Shown here in pieces: positions 17,237 to 26,621 of a stretch of DNA of 42,164 nt; positions within the stretch are counted from its first letter, which is position 1; each line of letters begins with the position of its first letter. The DNA is from Elusimicrobia bacterium RIFOXYD2_FULL_34_15 (lineage in GTDB: Bacteria; Elusimicrobiota; UBA8919), in assembly GCA_001800605.1 (NCBI GenBank), contig MGVS01000068.1, forward strand, positions 78,028 through 120,191, given 5' to 3'. A model generated the notes under the pieces. It saw only the letters and a program-made list of their open reading frames with translations. It was not told where the DNA came from and made no database searches. The position numbers were made by a program, and so were the translations under genes.

Positions 17237-17482
17237 ATGTCTTATAGTTTACCTTTACGACCGATACAAATAAATAATAAGATTGAGAATTTTATGATAA
17301 AGAAAAAATCTGAAAATATTGCGGGTTTACAATTGACAGATGCCATTGTCACTCCTATTGGAAGAAGATATTTAAATAAGATTAATTATTATATTAATTA
17401 CAATATAATAAAAAGTAAATTTAGAAAAATTATATGTGGTAAGTATAAAGGGTATGGATTGGTGATACTGCCGAGTAAATAA
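17237..17482 (+). pseudogene. DUF3800-like C-terminal remnant
   Basis: 81 codons. The stretch KKKSENIAGLQLTDAIVTPIGRR, then KFRKIICGKYKGYGLVILP, resembles the C-terminal end of DUF3800 proteins, where a GLQLADLVAYPI motif is followed by a GKYxGYGLKIFP ending. A full DUF3800 protein is over 200 residues and its N-terminal Asp motifs are absent. There is no ribosome-binding site before the ATG. I read it as a truncated remnant rather than a functional small gene. DUF3800 proteins are common near restriction systems. The family call is from memory of the motif and is moderate. Confidence 0.5.
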
Positions 17483-17686
17483 AAGTGGGTAACCCCCGCT
17501 ACGCAGTGATTACCCTAACATCTATTATAAGTATAACATAAAGTAGTATTTTGTCAAGTGAAAAACGAAGCAATAGAATTTTTATGAAACTACATTCCTG
17601 CCTACTCTTCATCCTTCGCTAAAGCTACGGTTGACAAGAAAGCTACGGCAGGCAGGTTGACCCAAAAGATGTAGGATATTTAAAAT
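17483..17686. other. Intergenic spacer before res: hairpin and dispersed repeats
   Basis: A GGGTAA/TTACCC inverted repeat (17487-17492 and 17510-17515) follows the DUF3800 remnant and may be a weak terminator. The ATGAAACTACATTCCTG motif starts at 17584. A dispersed repeat CCTTCGCTAAAGCTACGG (17613-17630) has a near-identical copy at 32216-32233, and AAAGCTACGGCAGGCAGG follows. TAGGA at 17672 may serve res. No gene is seen. Confidence 0.5.
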
Positions 17687-20338
17687 ATGAGATTGAAATT
17701 TGATTCTAACCAGCAGTTCCAGATAGATGCGATAAAATCCATAGTTGATATTTTTGAGGGGCAACCTTTGAGCAAGGGCGACTATGAGTTTTCGCTTTTG
17801 CAGGGCTCCGGCAGTTTGCAATTCAACGAGAATGGTGTCGGCAATAATCTTATACTTTCCGAAGAGCAGATATTGGAAAACTTGAACACTATTCAGAAGA
17901 AAAATGAAATCCCAAATTCTGCATCGCTTGCCGGACTGAATTTTTCAGTAGAAATGGAAACAGGAACAGGCAAGACCTATGTTTATCTGCGTACTATTTA
18001 CGAATTGAACAAGAAATACGGTTTCAAAAAGTTTATTATAGTCGTTCCCAGTGTTGCAATCCGCGAAGGCGTGTTAAAAAATCTTGAAATTACTTTTGAG
18101 CATTTCCAAAATCTTTATGACAAAACACCGACAACGTATCAGGTTTATGATTCTTCCAAAGTTTCCAATTTGCGAGGTTTTGCCTTAAGTAATGCAATTC
18201 AGATACTGGTAATAAATATTGATTCATTTGCCAAGGATATAAATGTTATTAATAAAGAAAACGATAAGCTTACCGGTAAAAAACCGATAGAATTTATCCA
18301 ATCAACAAGACCGATTGTTATTGTTGACGAGCCGCAGAATATGGAAACAGAAATAAGAAAAACAGCAATTACCAAGCTTAATCCGCTATGTACTTTGAGG
18401 TATTCCGCGACACATACGAATCCGTATAATCTTGTTTACCAATTGAACCCTGTAAAGGCGTATGATATGGGACTTGTCAAGCAGATAGAGGTTGATTCTG
18501 TGTTTGCAGAAAATGATTTTAACCGTGCATTTATTCAACTTGAAAACCTAAAGTCAACAAAAACAAAAACCAGCGTAAAATTGAAAATTGACGTCAATAC
18601 CGAAAGAGGTGTTGTAAGAAAATCAATTTCCGCGAAAGTAGGCAATGACCTTTTTGAACTGTCAAATAAATCGGACAGGTATAAAGACGGATTTATTCTT
18701 AACAATATTGATGTCGGAGAGGGATATATTGAACTTTCAAACGGCGACAGGATAAATAAAGGTGAAACAAGAGGCGGTTTGCAGGATGACATAATGAAGG
18801 TTCAAATACGTAAGACCGTTGAGGAGCATTTCAATAAGGAAAAAAACCTTAAAGAAAAAGGGATAAAAGTTTTAACGCTGTTTTTCATTGACAGGGTTGC
18901 AAATTACAGACATTATGACGAATCCGGAAATGCAGTGAAAGGCAAATTTGCAGAGTGGTTTGAACAGATATATGCTGAATTTTTTTCAAAGCCCGCATAT
19001 AAAGGAGTTATACCTTTCAAAGCTGAACAGGTTCATAACGGTTATTTCGCACAGGATAAAAAAGGTATTTTGAAGGATTCATCAGAAAAACGCGAAACTC
19101 AGGCGGACGACGATACTTACCAGTTAATTATGAAGGACAAGGAAAAGCTTTTAGATATAAATAATCCATTGAGATTTATTTTCAGCCATTCAGCATTAAG
19201 AGAGGGTTGGGATAATCCGAATGTTTTTCAAATATGTACCTTAAGAGAAATAAGCACAGAAAGGGAAAGGAGGCAGACCATCGGCAGGGGTTTACGACTT
19301 TCGGTGAATCAGACAGGGGACAGGGTGTTTGACAAGAACATAAACAAATTAACGGTTATAGCAAATGAGAGTTACGAAGAATTTGCCGGTAAATTGCAAA
19401 AAGAAATTGAGGACGATTGCGGTGTTGAGTTTACCGGTAGAATAAAAGACAAAAATAAAAAGGTAAAAGTTAAACTGAAAAAGAACTTTTCACTGGACCC
19501 AAATTTCATAGAGTTATGGAATAAAATAAAATACAAGACGACATACAGGGTAAATTATGATTCGGAAGAATTGATAAAAACCGCATCAAGAGCCATAAAG
19601 AATATGCCTGAGGTAAGAAAACCGGTTATTAAATCGGTAAAGACGGGTTTAGATATGGTTAAGGAAGGAATTACCGGACATCAACTCGGAGTCGGAATTT
19701 ACAAAGCGGATAATATGATAAGCGGAATACCCGATATACTGGGTTACATACAGGGCAAGACAGAGCTGACGCGTTCAACAATTTTAAGGATATTGAAAGA
19801 ATCCGAGCGGTTGCAAGATGTATTTAAAAACCCGCAATTGTTTTTGGATATGGTTGTTGTAGAGATAAAAAATGTTTTGAACGATTTTATGGTTAACGGA
19901 ATAAAATATGAGAAAATCTGGGGACAGGACTACACAATGATGCTTTTCGAGGAAAGTGAAATAGAAACATACATTGAGAATCTTTACAAGGTAACTAAAC
20001 AGGAAAAAACATTGGCGAATTATATAGAAATAAGTTCAATGTCTGAAATAGAACTGCAGTTTGCTAAGGATTGCGAATCGAATGAAAACGTAGGATTCTA
20101 TTTTAAGCTACCACATTGGTTTTTGATAAAAACACCTATTGGTAATTATAATCCGGATTGGGCGCTGGTATTTAAAAATGAGAAAAAATTATATTTTGTT
20201 GCGGAGACAAAAGGTAAACTTGATACATTGAGTTTACGAGGTTCCGAGCAATTGAAAATACAATGCGGAAAATCCCACTTCAAAGAATTCGAGGATGTAG
20301 AATACAAGGTAGTTACAAAATTAGAAGAATTGATTTGA
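17687..20338 (+). CDS. res: Type III restriction enzyme, Res subunit
   Basis: 883 residues, typical for Type III Res. The SF2 helicase core has Walker A in METGTGKT (90-97), motif II DEPQ (214-217), motif III SATH, and the late motifs REGWDNPNVFQ and ERRQTIGRGLRLS. The C-terminal nuclease is of PD-(D/E)xK type, with D824 in NPDWAL and E840-T-K842 in AETKG. With Mod it forms a complex that binds an unmethylated asymmetric site, hydrolyses ATP and cuts when sites meet. All helicase and nuclease motifs I looked for are present and there is no internal stop. The gene is separated from mod by about 4.2 kb of other genes, so it may have its own promoter. Confidence 0.95.
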   Translation: MRLKFDSNQQFQIDAIKSIVDIFEGQPLSKGDYEFSLLQGSGSLQFNENGVGNNLILSEEQILENLNTIQKKNEIPNSASLAGLNFSVEMETGTGKTYVYLRTIYELNKKYGFKKFIIVVPSVAIREGVLKNLEITFEHFQNLYDKTPTTYQVYDSSKVSNLRGFALSNAIQILVINIDSFAKDINVINKENDKLTGKKPIEFIQSTRPIVIVDEPQNMETEIRKTAITKLNPLCTLRYSATHTNPYNLVYQLNPVKAYDMGLVKQIEVDSVFAENDFNRAFIQLENLKSTKTKTSVKLKIDVNTERGVVRKSISAKVGNDLFELSNKSDRYKDGFILNNIDVGEGYIELSNGDRINKGETRGGLQDDIMKVQIRKTVEEHFNKEKNLKEKGIKVLTLFFIDRVANYRHYDESGNAVKGKFAEWFEQIYAEFFSKPAYKGVIPFKAEQVHNGYFAQDKKGILKDSSEKRETQADDDTYQLIMKDKEKLLDINNPLRFIFSHSALREGWDNPNVFQICTLREISTERERRQTIGRGLRLSVNQTGDRVFDKNINKLTVIANESYEEFAGKLQKEIEDDCGVEFTGRIKDKNKKVKVKLKKNFSLDPNFIELWNKIKYKTTYRVNYDSEELIKTASRAIKNMPEVRKPVIKSVKTGLDMVKEGITGHQLGVGIYKADNMISGIPDILGYIQGKTELTRSTILRILKESERLQDVFKNPQLFLDMVVVEIKNVLNDFMVNGIKYEKIWGQDYTMMLFEESEIETYIENLYKVTKQEKTLANYIEISSMSEIELQFAKDCESNENVGFYFKLPHWFLIKTPIGNYNPDWALVFKNEKKLYFVAETKGKLDTLSLRGSEQLKIQCGKSHFKEFEDVEYKVVTKLEELI

Positions 20339-20349
20339 TGTAGATGATA

Positions 20350-20394
20350 ATGGGGACACTATCTATGGACTTATACCTATGGTTTTTCGCGAAG
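20350..20394 (-). repeat. Right imperfect inverted repeat of the R-M island
   Basis: Its reverse complement begins CCTTCGCGAAAA and ends ATAGATAGTGTCCCCAT, matching the sequence at 11457-11504 with small gaps. It begins 12 bases after the res stop and ends 13 bases before the next glycan-cluster gene, so the two copies bracket the defence genes. Confidence 0.5.
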
Positions 20395-20407
20395 GCGGAC
20401 TAAAACA

Positions 20408-21823
20408 ATGATTTGGCTTATTATTTTAATTTCTGCAATAGTACGTATCTGGGGGATAAATTTCGCTTTTCCGTTAAGATACGGGCATATTGACGAATCT
20501 GTGGTAATTTTTTATACAACAAGATTTTTTACAGGTAATTTTAACCCAAATCCTTTTTTTGATTATCCGACATTATATTTATATCTGCTATATTTTTGTT
20601 TTTTTATTTTTTTTGTTATAGGTTTAACCTTCGGAAAATTCAACTCGTTAGACAGCTTTATTTCATTTAATATCTCAAATCCTGTTCCATTCATATTAAT
20701 AGGCCGGATATTAACCGTTATCTTTTCTATAGCAACAATATATTTAGTATACATATTTGCAAAAAAGCTTTTTGACAAAAAAACCGGACTATTATCTGCA
20801 TTATTTTTATCTCTAAGCTGGCAACATATCCTGAATTCACATTATGCAACAACCGATATCGCAGCCGCTTTTTTTACACTTTTAATGGTGTACTTTGTCT
20901 GGGACATGTATTCAAAAAAAGACTTGAAATCATATATTCTTTCAGGACTTTTCTGCGGACTCTCAATTGCAACAAAATATTATGGCGGAATCATTTTTTT
21001 GGCGATAATAATTTTTGGCTGTAAAAACCCGAAATATTTGTTAATATCATTTTTAGCAATGATTTTTGGGTTTTTTATCGGCTGTCCATATGCCTTTATA
21101 GATTTTTCGCATTTTTCCGCAAGATTCTTCGACAGATTTAACTTGATCGTGGGATGGGGAAAACAAACAAATTTTATATTAACTAATCTGCTTTATCTTA
21201 AAACATTTATCAATGGTTTAGGTTATTTCTTAATAATTGCTGTTTTCATAGGATTAATATTTTTAATAATCAAAATAAATAAACAAAAAACATTCTTATT
21301 AATTATAAGTTTAATTCTTCTTTTGTTTTTTGCAACATGGAAAAATCCTGCAGGAAGATACTCTCTTGCACTTTACCCTTTTTTTGCTATAATATCCGCA
21401 TTAGCAATAAATAACATTAAAAATAGATATATTGTAATTGCTGTTTTATCTGTCTTTTTTATTACAACTTTACCTAAAATCGTTAAAACGGATGTTCTGC
21501 TGTCTCAAAAAGATACCAGGATAATTGCGCGGGAATGGGTATTAAAAAATATTCCCATTAATTCCAGGATTTTAAGAGGGCCTTTTTGTCCGGAGTTTCC
21601 AAATGATAATTATATAGTAAAAATAGATTGGTACGACGAAACAAAACAGAAAGATTTTAGCGATATACGAAAGAACTTTGATTATGTAATAACAAGCTCT
21701 TTGCATAGCGATCCCGAATCTTTTTCCGATTATTTAAATAGAAATGGAAAAGTCGTATATGAAATTTCAAAAGATTCAATCGGTGAGTTCCAAAACCCAA
21801 CAATAAAAATATATAAACTGTAG
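20408..21823 (+). CDS. GT-C-like membrane glycosyltransferase (PMT family 39 type)
   Basis: 471 residues with about ten to eleven hydrophobic segments. The first periplasmic loop is YGHIDESVVIFYTTRFFTG, with the Asp-Glu pair expected of the catalytic Asp loop in PMT/ArnT-like enzymes, followed by FDYPTLYLYL. A further loop has NSHYATTDIAA, and a short soluble end follows the last helix. Such enzymes move a sugar from a polyprenyl-phosphate donor to a lipid or protein acceptor outside the cytoplasmic membrane. It is the first gene after the right inverted repeat, with no strong ribosome-binding site in the 15 bases before ATG. It has weak resemblance to the other GT-C proteins. Acceptor unknown. 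Confidence 0.82.
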   Translation: MIWLIILISAIVRIWGINFAFPLRYGHIDESVVIFYTTRFFTGNFNPNPFFDYPTLYLYLLYFCFFIFFVIGLTFGKFNSLDSFISFNISNPVPFILIGRILTVIFSIATIYLVYIFAKKLFDKKTGLLSALFLSLSWQHILNSHYATTDIAAAFFTLLMVYFVWDMYSKKDLKSYILSGLFCGLSIATKYYGGIIFLAIIIFGCKNPKYLLISFLAMIFGFFIGCPYAFIDFSHFSARFFDRFNLIVGWGKQTNFILTNLLYLKTFINGLGYFLIIAVFIGLIFLIIKINKQKTFLLIISLILLLFFATWKNPAGRYSLALYPFFAIISALAINNIKNRYIVIAVLSVFFITTLPKIVKTDVLLSQKDTRIIAREWVLKNIPINSRILRGPFCPEFPNDNYIVKIDWYDETKQKDFSDIRKNFDYVITSSLHSDPESFSDYLNRNGKVVYEISKDSIGEFQNPTIKIYKL

Positions 21824-21964
21824 AAAAAACGATTTAGACTGATAAAAGAAACTGATGAAGACAGATTGATAACGACAATAGTTTATCGTCAACGATTAGT
21901 AACGTGCATCTTGATTGCTGTGTACTGTATACTGTATTCTGTATTCTGTATCCTGTAATTTAAT
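21824..21964. repeat. Intergenic spacer with CTGTAT-type repeat
   Basis: Bases 21921-21957 are a run of near-tandem 7-mers (ACTGTAT, TCTGTAT, CCTGTAA). A copy in the opposite orientation lies between fabH and fabD (34465-34494). The rest is AT-rich and holds no gene or clear terminator. Confidence 0.65.
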
Positions 21965-22711
21965 ATGATTAACAACAAAAAAATTGTAGCCGTATTACCT
22001 GCTTATAACGCGGAAAAAACGTTAAAGAAAACATATCTTGATATTCCTAAAGATGTTGTCGATGAAATAATTCTTGTTGACGACGCTTCAATAGATAAAA
22101 CAGCAGAAATTGCTAAATCGCTTAATATTAAAACAATTGTTCATGAAAAAAATATGGGGTACGGGGCAAATCAAAAAACTTGCTATAGAGAAGCTTTACA
22201 AAGCGGTGCTGACATTATTGTTATGATCCATCCGGATTACCAATATGACGCACGTTTGACACCATTCATTGCGGGAATTATTGCAGATGATATCTGTGAT
22301 GTTGTTTTAGGGAACCGAATCAGAACAAGATGGGAAGCGATATCCGGCGGGATGCCTCTTTATAAATATATTTCAAATAGACTGCTTACGATTTTTGAGA
22401 ATTTTCTGCTTGGACAAAACCTTGGAGAATTTCATTCAGGATTCAGAGCTTATTCAAGAAAAACTTTGGAAACGATACGATGGGAAGAAAATTCAAATGA
22501 TTTCGTTTTTGACCAGCAATTCTTAATACAAGCCGTATCCTGCCATCTTAAAATCGGCGATATACCAGTGCCTGCAAAATATTTTGCCGAAGCATCATCA
22601 ATAAATTTTTTCAGAAGCTGCACATATGGACTTTCTGCTATTTTTTTCATATTTAAATTTTTACTTCATAAATCCGGATTATATCACCAGAATATTTTTA
22701 CTAAAAAATAA
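21965..22711 (+). CDS. GT2 glycosyltransferase (DPM1-like)
   Basis: 248 residues, one GT-A domain. It begins [15 protein letters not shown], has [11 protein letters not shown] (nucleotide-sugar binding) and [10 protein letters not shown] at the metal-binding position, then [20 protein letters not shown] and [11 protein letters not shown]. These are the signatures of polyprenyl-phosphate mannose or glucose synthases. Only one weak hydrophobic stretch lies near the C-terminus (about 225-238), unlike the GT2 at 6678, which has two helices. The stop is directly followed by the ATG of the GT-C gene at 22712, so the pair probably makes and uses one lipid-linked sugar. Confidence 0.87.
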   Translation: MINNKKIVAVLPAYNAEKTLKKTYLDIPKDVVDEIILVDDASIDKTAEIAKSLNIKTIVHEKNMGYGANQKTCYREALQSGADIIVMIHPDYQYDARLTPFIAGIIADDICDVVLGNRIRTRWEAISGGMPLYKYISNRLLTIFENFLLGQNLGEFHSGFRAYSRKTLETIRWEENSNDFVFDQQFLIQAVSCHLKIGDIPVPAKYFAEASSINFFRSCTYGLSAIFFIFKFLLHKSGLYHQNIFTKK

Positions 22712-24631
22712 ATGAAAAAAATACTTACATTTTTTGGTATTCTTTGGATTCTAATAATTACCGCATCTTACTTTATAACTTATCCCTTGCCTTATTTTAC
22801 CAGGCATTTAATTGAAATATCTCTTCTCTGTATAATAACATTTTTATCTTTTCAAATCGGATATTTTTTACTCAAAAAATTTAATTTTAATTTTAACGTT
22901 TTTCTGGAAATAGCCGCATCAATAGGAATTGGTCTTGCCTTTTTTTCATTAATAACATTCTTTCTAGGCATTTTTGGGATTCTTTATAAACCTGTTTTTT
23001 ATATTTTATTATCAATATTGCTTGTTTTATCACTTATAAATTTTAGGCACAAAATAAATCTAAAAATGCCTAAATTAGACCTGTGGGGATTTTTATATAT
23101 TTTCACTATTTTAATATTTATAATTTCAGCTTTTATCGGCGCAATGGCACCGCCGACATTTTACGATTCATTAGTGTATCATTTATCAATTCCTTCACAA
23201 TATATTAAAAATCACAAGATATTTTATATTGATTACAATCTTTATGCTAATTTTCCTCAAAATATTGAGATGCTCTATACAATGGCATTAATTCTATATA
23301 ACGATATTTTAGCTAATCTGTTACATTTCATATATTTTCCTTTAACATTACTGCTGATGTACGGTTTCTTTTGGGGTAAATCTGAAAAAAATATCCCTTT
23401 ATTATCAATTTTAACCTTAGTTACAACGCCGGCGATCGTATTGCTTGCTTACGGAACATATATTGATTTAGGATTAACATTTTATTTATTTTTAAGTTTT
23501 GTTTTACTAATAGAATGGATAAACACAAATAATAATAAATTGCTCATTTTAACCGGACTGCTATGCGGTTTTTCAATAGGAATTAAATACACCGCAGTAA
23601 TATCCGTATTTATTTTTTCTTTAATAGTTCTATATACTTGTTTGAAAGAAAAGCGGAATATTATAAAACCGGTATTACTATTTCTTTCTTCAATAATATT
23701 GGTAATTTCTCCATGGCTTATAAAAAACTATATTTTCACAAATAATCCGATTTTTCCTTTCTATATTTTTAGCGAAACACCGTTATACATAAAAAAATAT
23801 TTGACTCATGTTTCAAGTCATGGTACTTACGGTTTTTTATCTTTTGTTTGTCTGCCATGGGATTTGACTATGGAAGGGACTAAATTTGGTGGCGGATTTG
23901 ATTTTGTAGGACCACTATTTCTTATTTTCTTACCTGTTCTGTTATTTATAAAAAATACTGATAAGATAATGAAAATTTGCATGTTTTATCTAATTACATT
24001 TTTTCTCTTATGGTCATTAACAGCAAGAGTCCTTAGATTTTTAATACCTATATTTCCAATAGCTGCTATCGTTTTTTCAGTTTGTATATTTGAAGTTATA
24101 CATTATGAAAATTTGTTTAAAAATATTGCAAAAATTATTTTAATTGCTATAATAATTTCTAACTTCTTTATTTTAATGTATATTCAAAACATTATTTCGT
24201 CGTCATTGTATTTGTTCGGCAATATGTCAAGAGATAAATATTTATCAGAATTTATCAATCCGAATAATCCTTATCCGTCGATAAAATACATGAATGATAA
24301 ATTGAACACTGATTCAAAAACTTTGTTTATAGGAGAAGCGAGAAATTATTTAACAAAATTCAACACAGTTGCTCCAAGTCCGTTTGACCCTGACATTTTT
24401 ACTGAACTGGCAAATAAATCAAATACTGCAGAAGAACTATACTTAAATTTAAAAAAATACAATTTTACCAACATATTATGGAACTATCCGGAATATAAGA
24501 GATTAGAAGGCGGGTATAGACCGAATGATTTTACGGATAAATCTATTCAAATTATAAATAAATTTAAAGAAAAATATTTAAGTTTATTAAACAAAAATGG
24601 AGATATTTACGTATTTGAGTTAAAAAAATGA
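22712..24631 (+). CDS. Polytopic GT-C-like membrane glycosyltransferase
   Basis: 639 residues, about twelve hydrophobic segments and a C-terminal soluble region of about 140 residues. The loop APPTFYDSLVYHLSIPSQY (D152) is in the position of the catalytic Asp loop of GT-C enzymes, and HHL-type histidine context is kept (YHL). This protein and that at 2626 share length, loop and C-terminal YPS(V)IKYMN pattern, so I regard them as paralogues. Its stop overlaps the TPR gene by 4 bases (ATGA). It probably transfers a lipid-linked sugar made by the adjacent GT2. Substrate unknown. Confidence 0.8.
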   Translation: MKKILTFFGILWILIITASYFITYPLPYFTRHLIEISLLCIITFLSFQIGYFLLKKFNFNFNVFLEIAASIGIGLAFFSLITFFLGIFGILYKPVFYILLSILLVLSLINFRHKINLKMPKLDLWGFLYIFTILIFIISAFIGAMAPPTFYDSLVYHLSIPSQYIKNHKIFYIDYNLYANFPQNIEMLYTMALILYNDILANLLHFIYFPLTLLLMYGFFWGKSEKNIPLLSILTLVTTPAIVLLAYGTYIDLGLTFYLFLSFVLLIEWINTNNNKLLILTGLLCGFSIGIKYTAVISVFIFSLIVLYTCLKEKRNIIKPVLLFLSSIILVISPWLIKNYIFTNNPIFPFYIFSETPLYIKKYLTHVSSHGTYGFLSFVCLPWDLTMEGTKFGGGFDFVGPLFLIFLPVLLFIKNTDKIMKICMFYLITFFLLWSLTARVLRFLIPIFPIAAIVFSVCIFEVIHYENLFKNIAKIILIAIIISNFFILMYIQNIISSSLYLFGNMSRDKYLSEFINPNNPYPSIKYMNDKLNTDSKTLFIGEARNYLTKFNTVAPSPFDPDIFTELANKSNTAEELYLNLKKYNFTNILWNYPEYKRLEGGYRPNDFTDKSIQIINKFKEKYLSLLNKNGDIYVFELKK

Positions 24632-25614
24632 TTATTATTATTATCACTTTATTTCTTATAGCTATAGTGAGTTATATATTAGTTAAATTCAATAAGAAGA
24701 AAATTGAGATTAGAAAACATGAATTAATTGAAAAAATGATTGATAATTGGCAAATTCCTAATCATCATAACATTGGTGATTATGAAGCAGTCGTTAATAA
24801 TATAACAAGCAAATCAAAGAAAATTATTGGATTTTTTTTGTTGTCCGAATTTTATTTTCAAAAATCTGATAAAACTGACCTGGAACTAAAAAAATTAAAG
24901 GATATTTATACAGAAATTATCCAAAAGCATGTAGACTTTGAGAAAATGGATGACATATTATTTAAATATGGTAATATGCTCTTTTTTGACTATTTTGATT
25001 TTATAGAATCAGTAAAATTTTATGAAAAACTTATCACTGAATTTTCTAACAGCAAATGGCTGAAGGTCGCGTCAGCGAGGCTTAAATTAATAAAATCGGC
25101 TTATCCTAACGAGGAACCTGCATTAAAAAAATATGCTTTAGCCGAAAAATATTTTGAAATCCAAAATTTTGATAAAACAATTGAGTATCTAAAATCAATT
25201 TTATTAATGCATCCTAACACAAAACTTGCAGGAACTGCGTGTTATTTCCTGGGTGATATTTTCTTTTTCAAAAAGTCAGATTATAATACAGCCCTTACTT
25301 ATTATTCTCAACTTGTTGAAAGAGCTCCAAGCCATAGGTATTCAGGTAATGCACAATTTAAAATTGGTGAAACCTATAAAAAACTTAATAAAATTAATGA
25401 AGCTGTTATTGCATATAAAAGTTTTTTAGAAAATTACAATGACTACCAATATACTGATTATGCACAATATTATATCGCTCAATGTTATGAAGAGCAAAAG
25501 GACTGGCATCTTGCAATACGGACATATAAACTGCTTATCTCAAACTATTCTGATAGTATCTGGACTGGCATCGCATTTAGTAAAATCAAAAATCTTGAAA
25601 AACTAATAAAATGA
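24628..25614 (+). CDS. Membrane-anchored TPR-repeat protein
   Basis: 328 residues. A single N-terminal hydrophobic helix (MIIIIITLFLIAIVSYILV) acts as a signal-anchor. The rest is helical, with at least four tetratricopeptide-like units in the C-terminal half (KTIEYLKSILLMHPNTK, ALTYYSQLVERAPSHRYS, AVIAYKSFLENYND, AIRTYKLLISNYSD). There is no lipobox cysteine, so it is not a BamD/YfiO lipoprotein even though the repeat spacing is similar. TPRs bind protein partners. Flanked by and overlapping a glycosyltransferase and the WecA-like gene, it may organise the glycan assembly machinery at the membrane. That is inference. Confidence 0.75.
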   Translation: MIIIIITLFLIAIVSYILVKFNKKKIEIRKHELIEKMIDNWQIPNHHNIGDYEAVVNNITSKSKKIIGFFLLSEFYFQKSDKTDLELKKLKDIYTEIIQKHVDFEKMDDILFKYGNMLFFDYFDFIESVKFYEKLITEFSNSKWLKVASARLKLIKSAYPNEEPALKKYALAEKYFEIQNFDKTIEYLKSILLMHPNTKLAGTACYFLGDIFFFKKSDYNTALTYYSQLVERAPSHRYSGNAQFKIGETYKKLNKINEAVIAYKSFLENYNDYQYTDYAQYYIAQCYEEQKDWHLAIRTYKLLISNYSDSIWTGIAFSKIKNLEKLIK

Positions 25615-26621
25615 TTCGGTATCTTTACTCTTTTCTAATTTCTTTTTTCATTTCTTTTTTAATTACTCCTTTATTAATAAATATTGCACATAAATACAAT
25701 ATTTTTGATAAACCGCACACGCCGGTAAAAACTCATAAAATAGCGACTCCATACCTTGGCGGATTTGCAATTTGGCTTGGATTTTTAATTGCATTATTGA
25801 TAACACGGTATACTACCAGTTTTCCGACCGGAACTCTCAGATCATTAAGAGGAATTCTTCTGGGAGCTACTTTTATTGTAGTTATCGGATTTATTGATGA
25901 TATTAAAACAATCGGTTTTAAAGCTAAGTTTTTGTGGCAAATAGTTGTAGCTATAATACTTATAAATTTCGATATTAAGATAAAATTCATTAAACCTGAA
26001 TATATTGCAGATATATTAACTATTATTTGGGTAGTTGGTATTATTAATGCAATTAATATTGTTGATATTATGAACGGCCTTGCATCAGGAATATCTTTTA
26101 TTGCTGCATTGGCGTTTCTTTTTATTGCATTTCCTACAGAAGAAATATATGTCAATTTTGCTGCTGCTGCTCTTGCAGGCGGAATTATTGGTTTTGTTAA
26201 ATATAATTTTCCCAAAGCAAAAATATTTATGGGAGATACCGGAAGCATGTTTTTAGGTTTTACACTTGCTGCTTTATCATTGGGAACTTCATACACAAAA
26301 ATTAATAATGCTGCTATTTATTCGCCAATACTGATTCTTGGCATACCGATATTTGACACTTTATATGTTATGTATCTTAGAATTAGAAGCGGAAAATCAC
26401 CATTTCTGGGAAGTAAAGACCATTTTGCACTCAGGCTTGAAAAGTTTGGTTTGACAAGAACAAATGTAGTAATTTTAATTTGGATTATTTCTGCTTTTTT
26501 AAGTTTTTCAGCCTTTTTAATAACGCGGGTTTCTTTACTTGTGGCAATAATAATTTATGCTACAATTATTGGTTTATCAATTGCAGGCGGATGGAAACTT
26601 TCCAAAATAAAAATGGAGTAG
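25611..26621 (+). CDS. Polyprenyl-phosphate sugar-1-phosphate transferase (WecA/TagO/MraY family)
   Basis: 336 residues, about ten to eleven membrane helices. Family motifs are in order: DKPH at 33-36 with the TPYLGG loop, the Asp-Asp pair D96-D97 in GFIDDIK, NIVDIMNG with D152 and N155, FMGDTGS with D209, and SKDHFALRL (D270-H271) near the C-terminus. These residues bind Mg and the uridine nucleotide. The enzyme transfers a hexosamine-1-phosphate from a UDP-sugar to undecaprenyl phosphate and starts a lipid-linked glycan. The context, next to glycosyltransferases rather than mur genes, favours a WecA/TagO role over MraY. It overlaps the TPR gene by 4 bases. Confidence 0.9.
   Translation: MIRYLYSFLISFFISFLITPLLINIAHKYNIFDKPHTPVKTHKIATPYLGGFAIWLGFLIALLITRYTTSFPTGTLRSLRGILLGATFIVVIGFIDDIKTIGFKAKFLWQIVVAIILINFDIKIKFIKPEYIADILTIIWVVGIINAINIVDIMNGLASGISFIAALAFLFIAFPTEEIYVNFAAAALAGGIIGFVKYNFPKAKIFMGDTGSMFLGFTLAALSLGTSYTKINNAAIYSPILILGIPIFDTLYVMYLRIRSGKSPFLGSKDHFALRLEKFGLTRTNVVILIWIISAFLSFSAFLITRVSLLVAIIIYATIIGLSIAGGWKLSKIKME

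Noticed and set aside
11448-20394. Integrated prophage or integrase-bearing island
   Set aside because: No integrase, transposase or phage structural gene and no tRNA gene is present; only R-M and accessory genes.
25733-26296. Antisense open frame (187 codons) opposite the WecA-like gene
   Set aside because: Shadow of a conserved membrane protein gene, with no family resemblance of its own.
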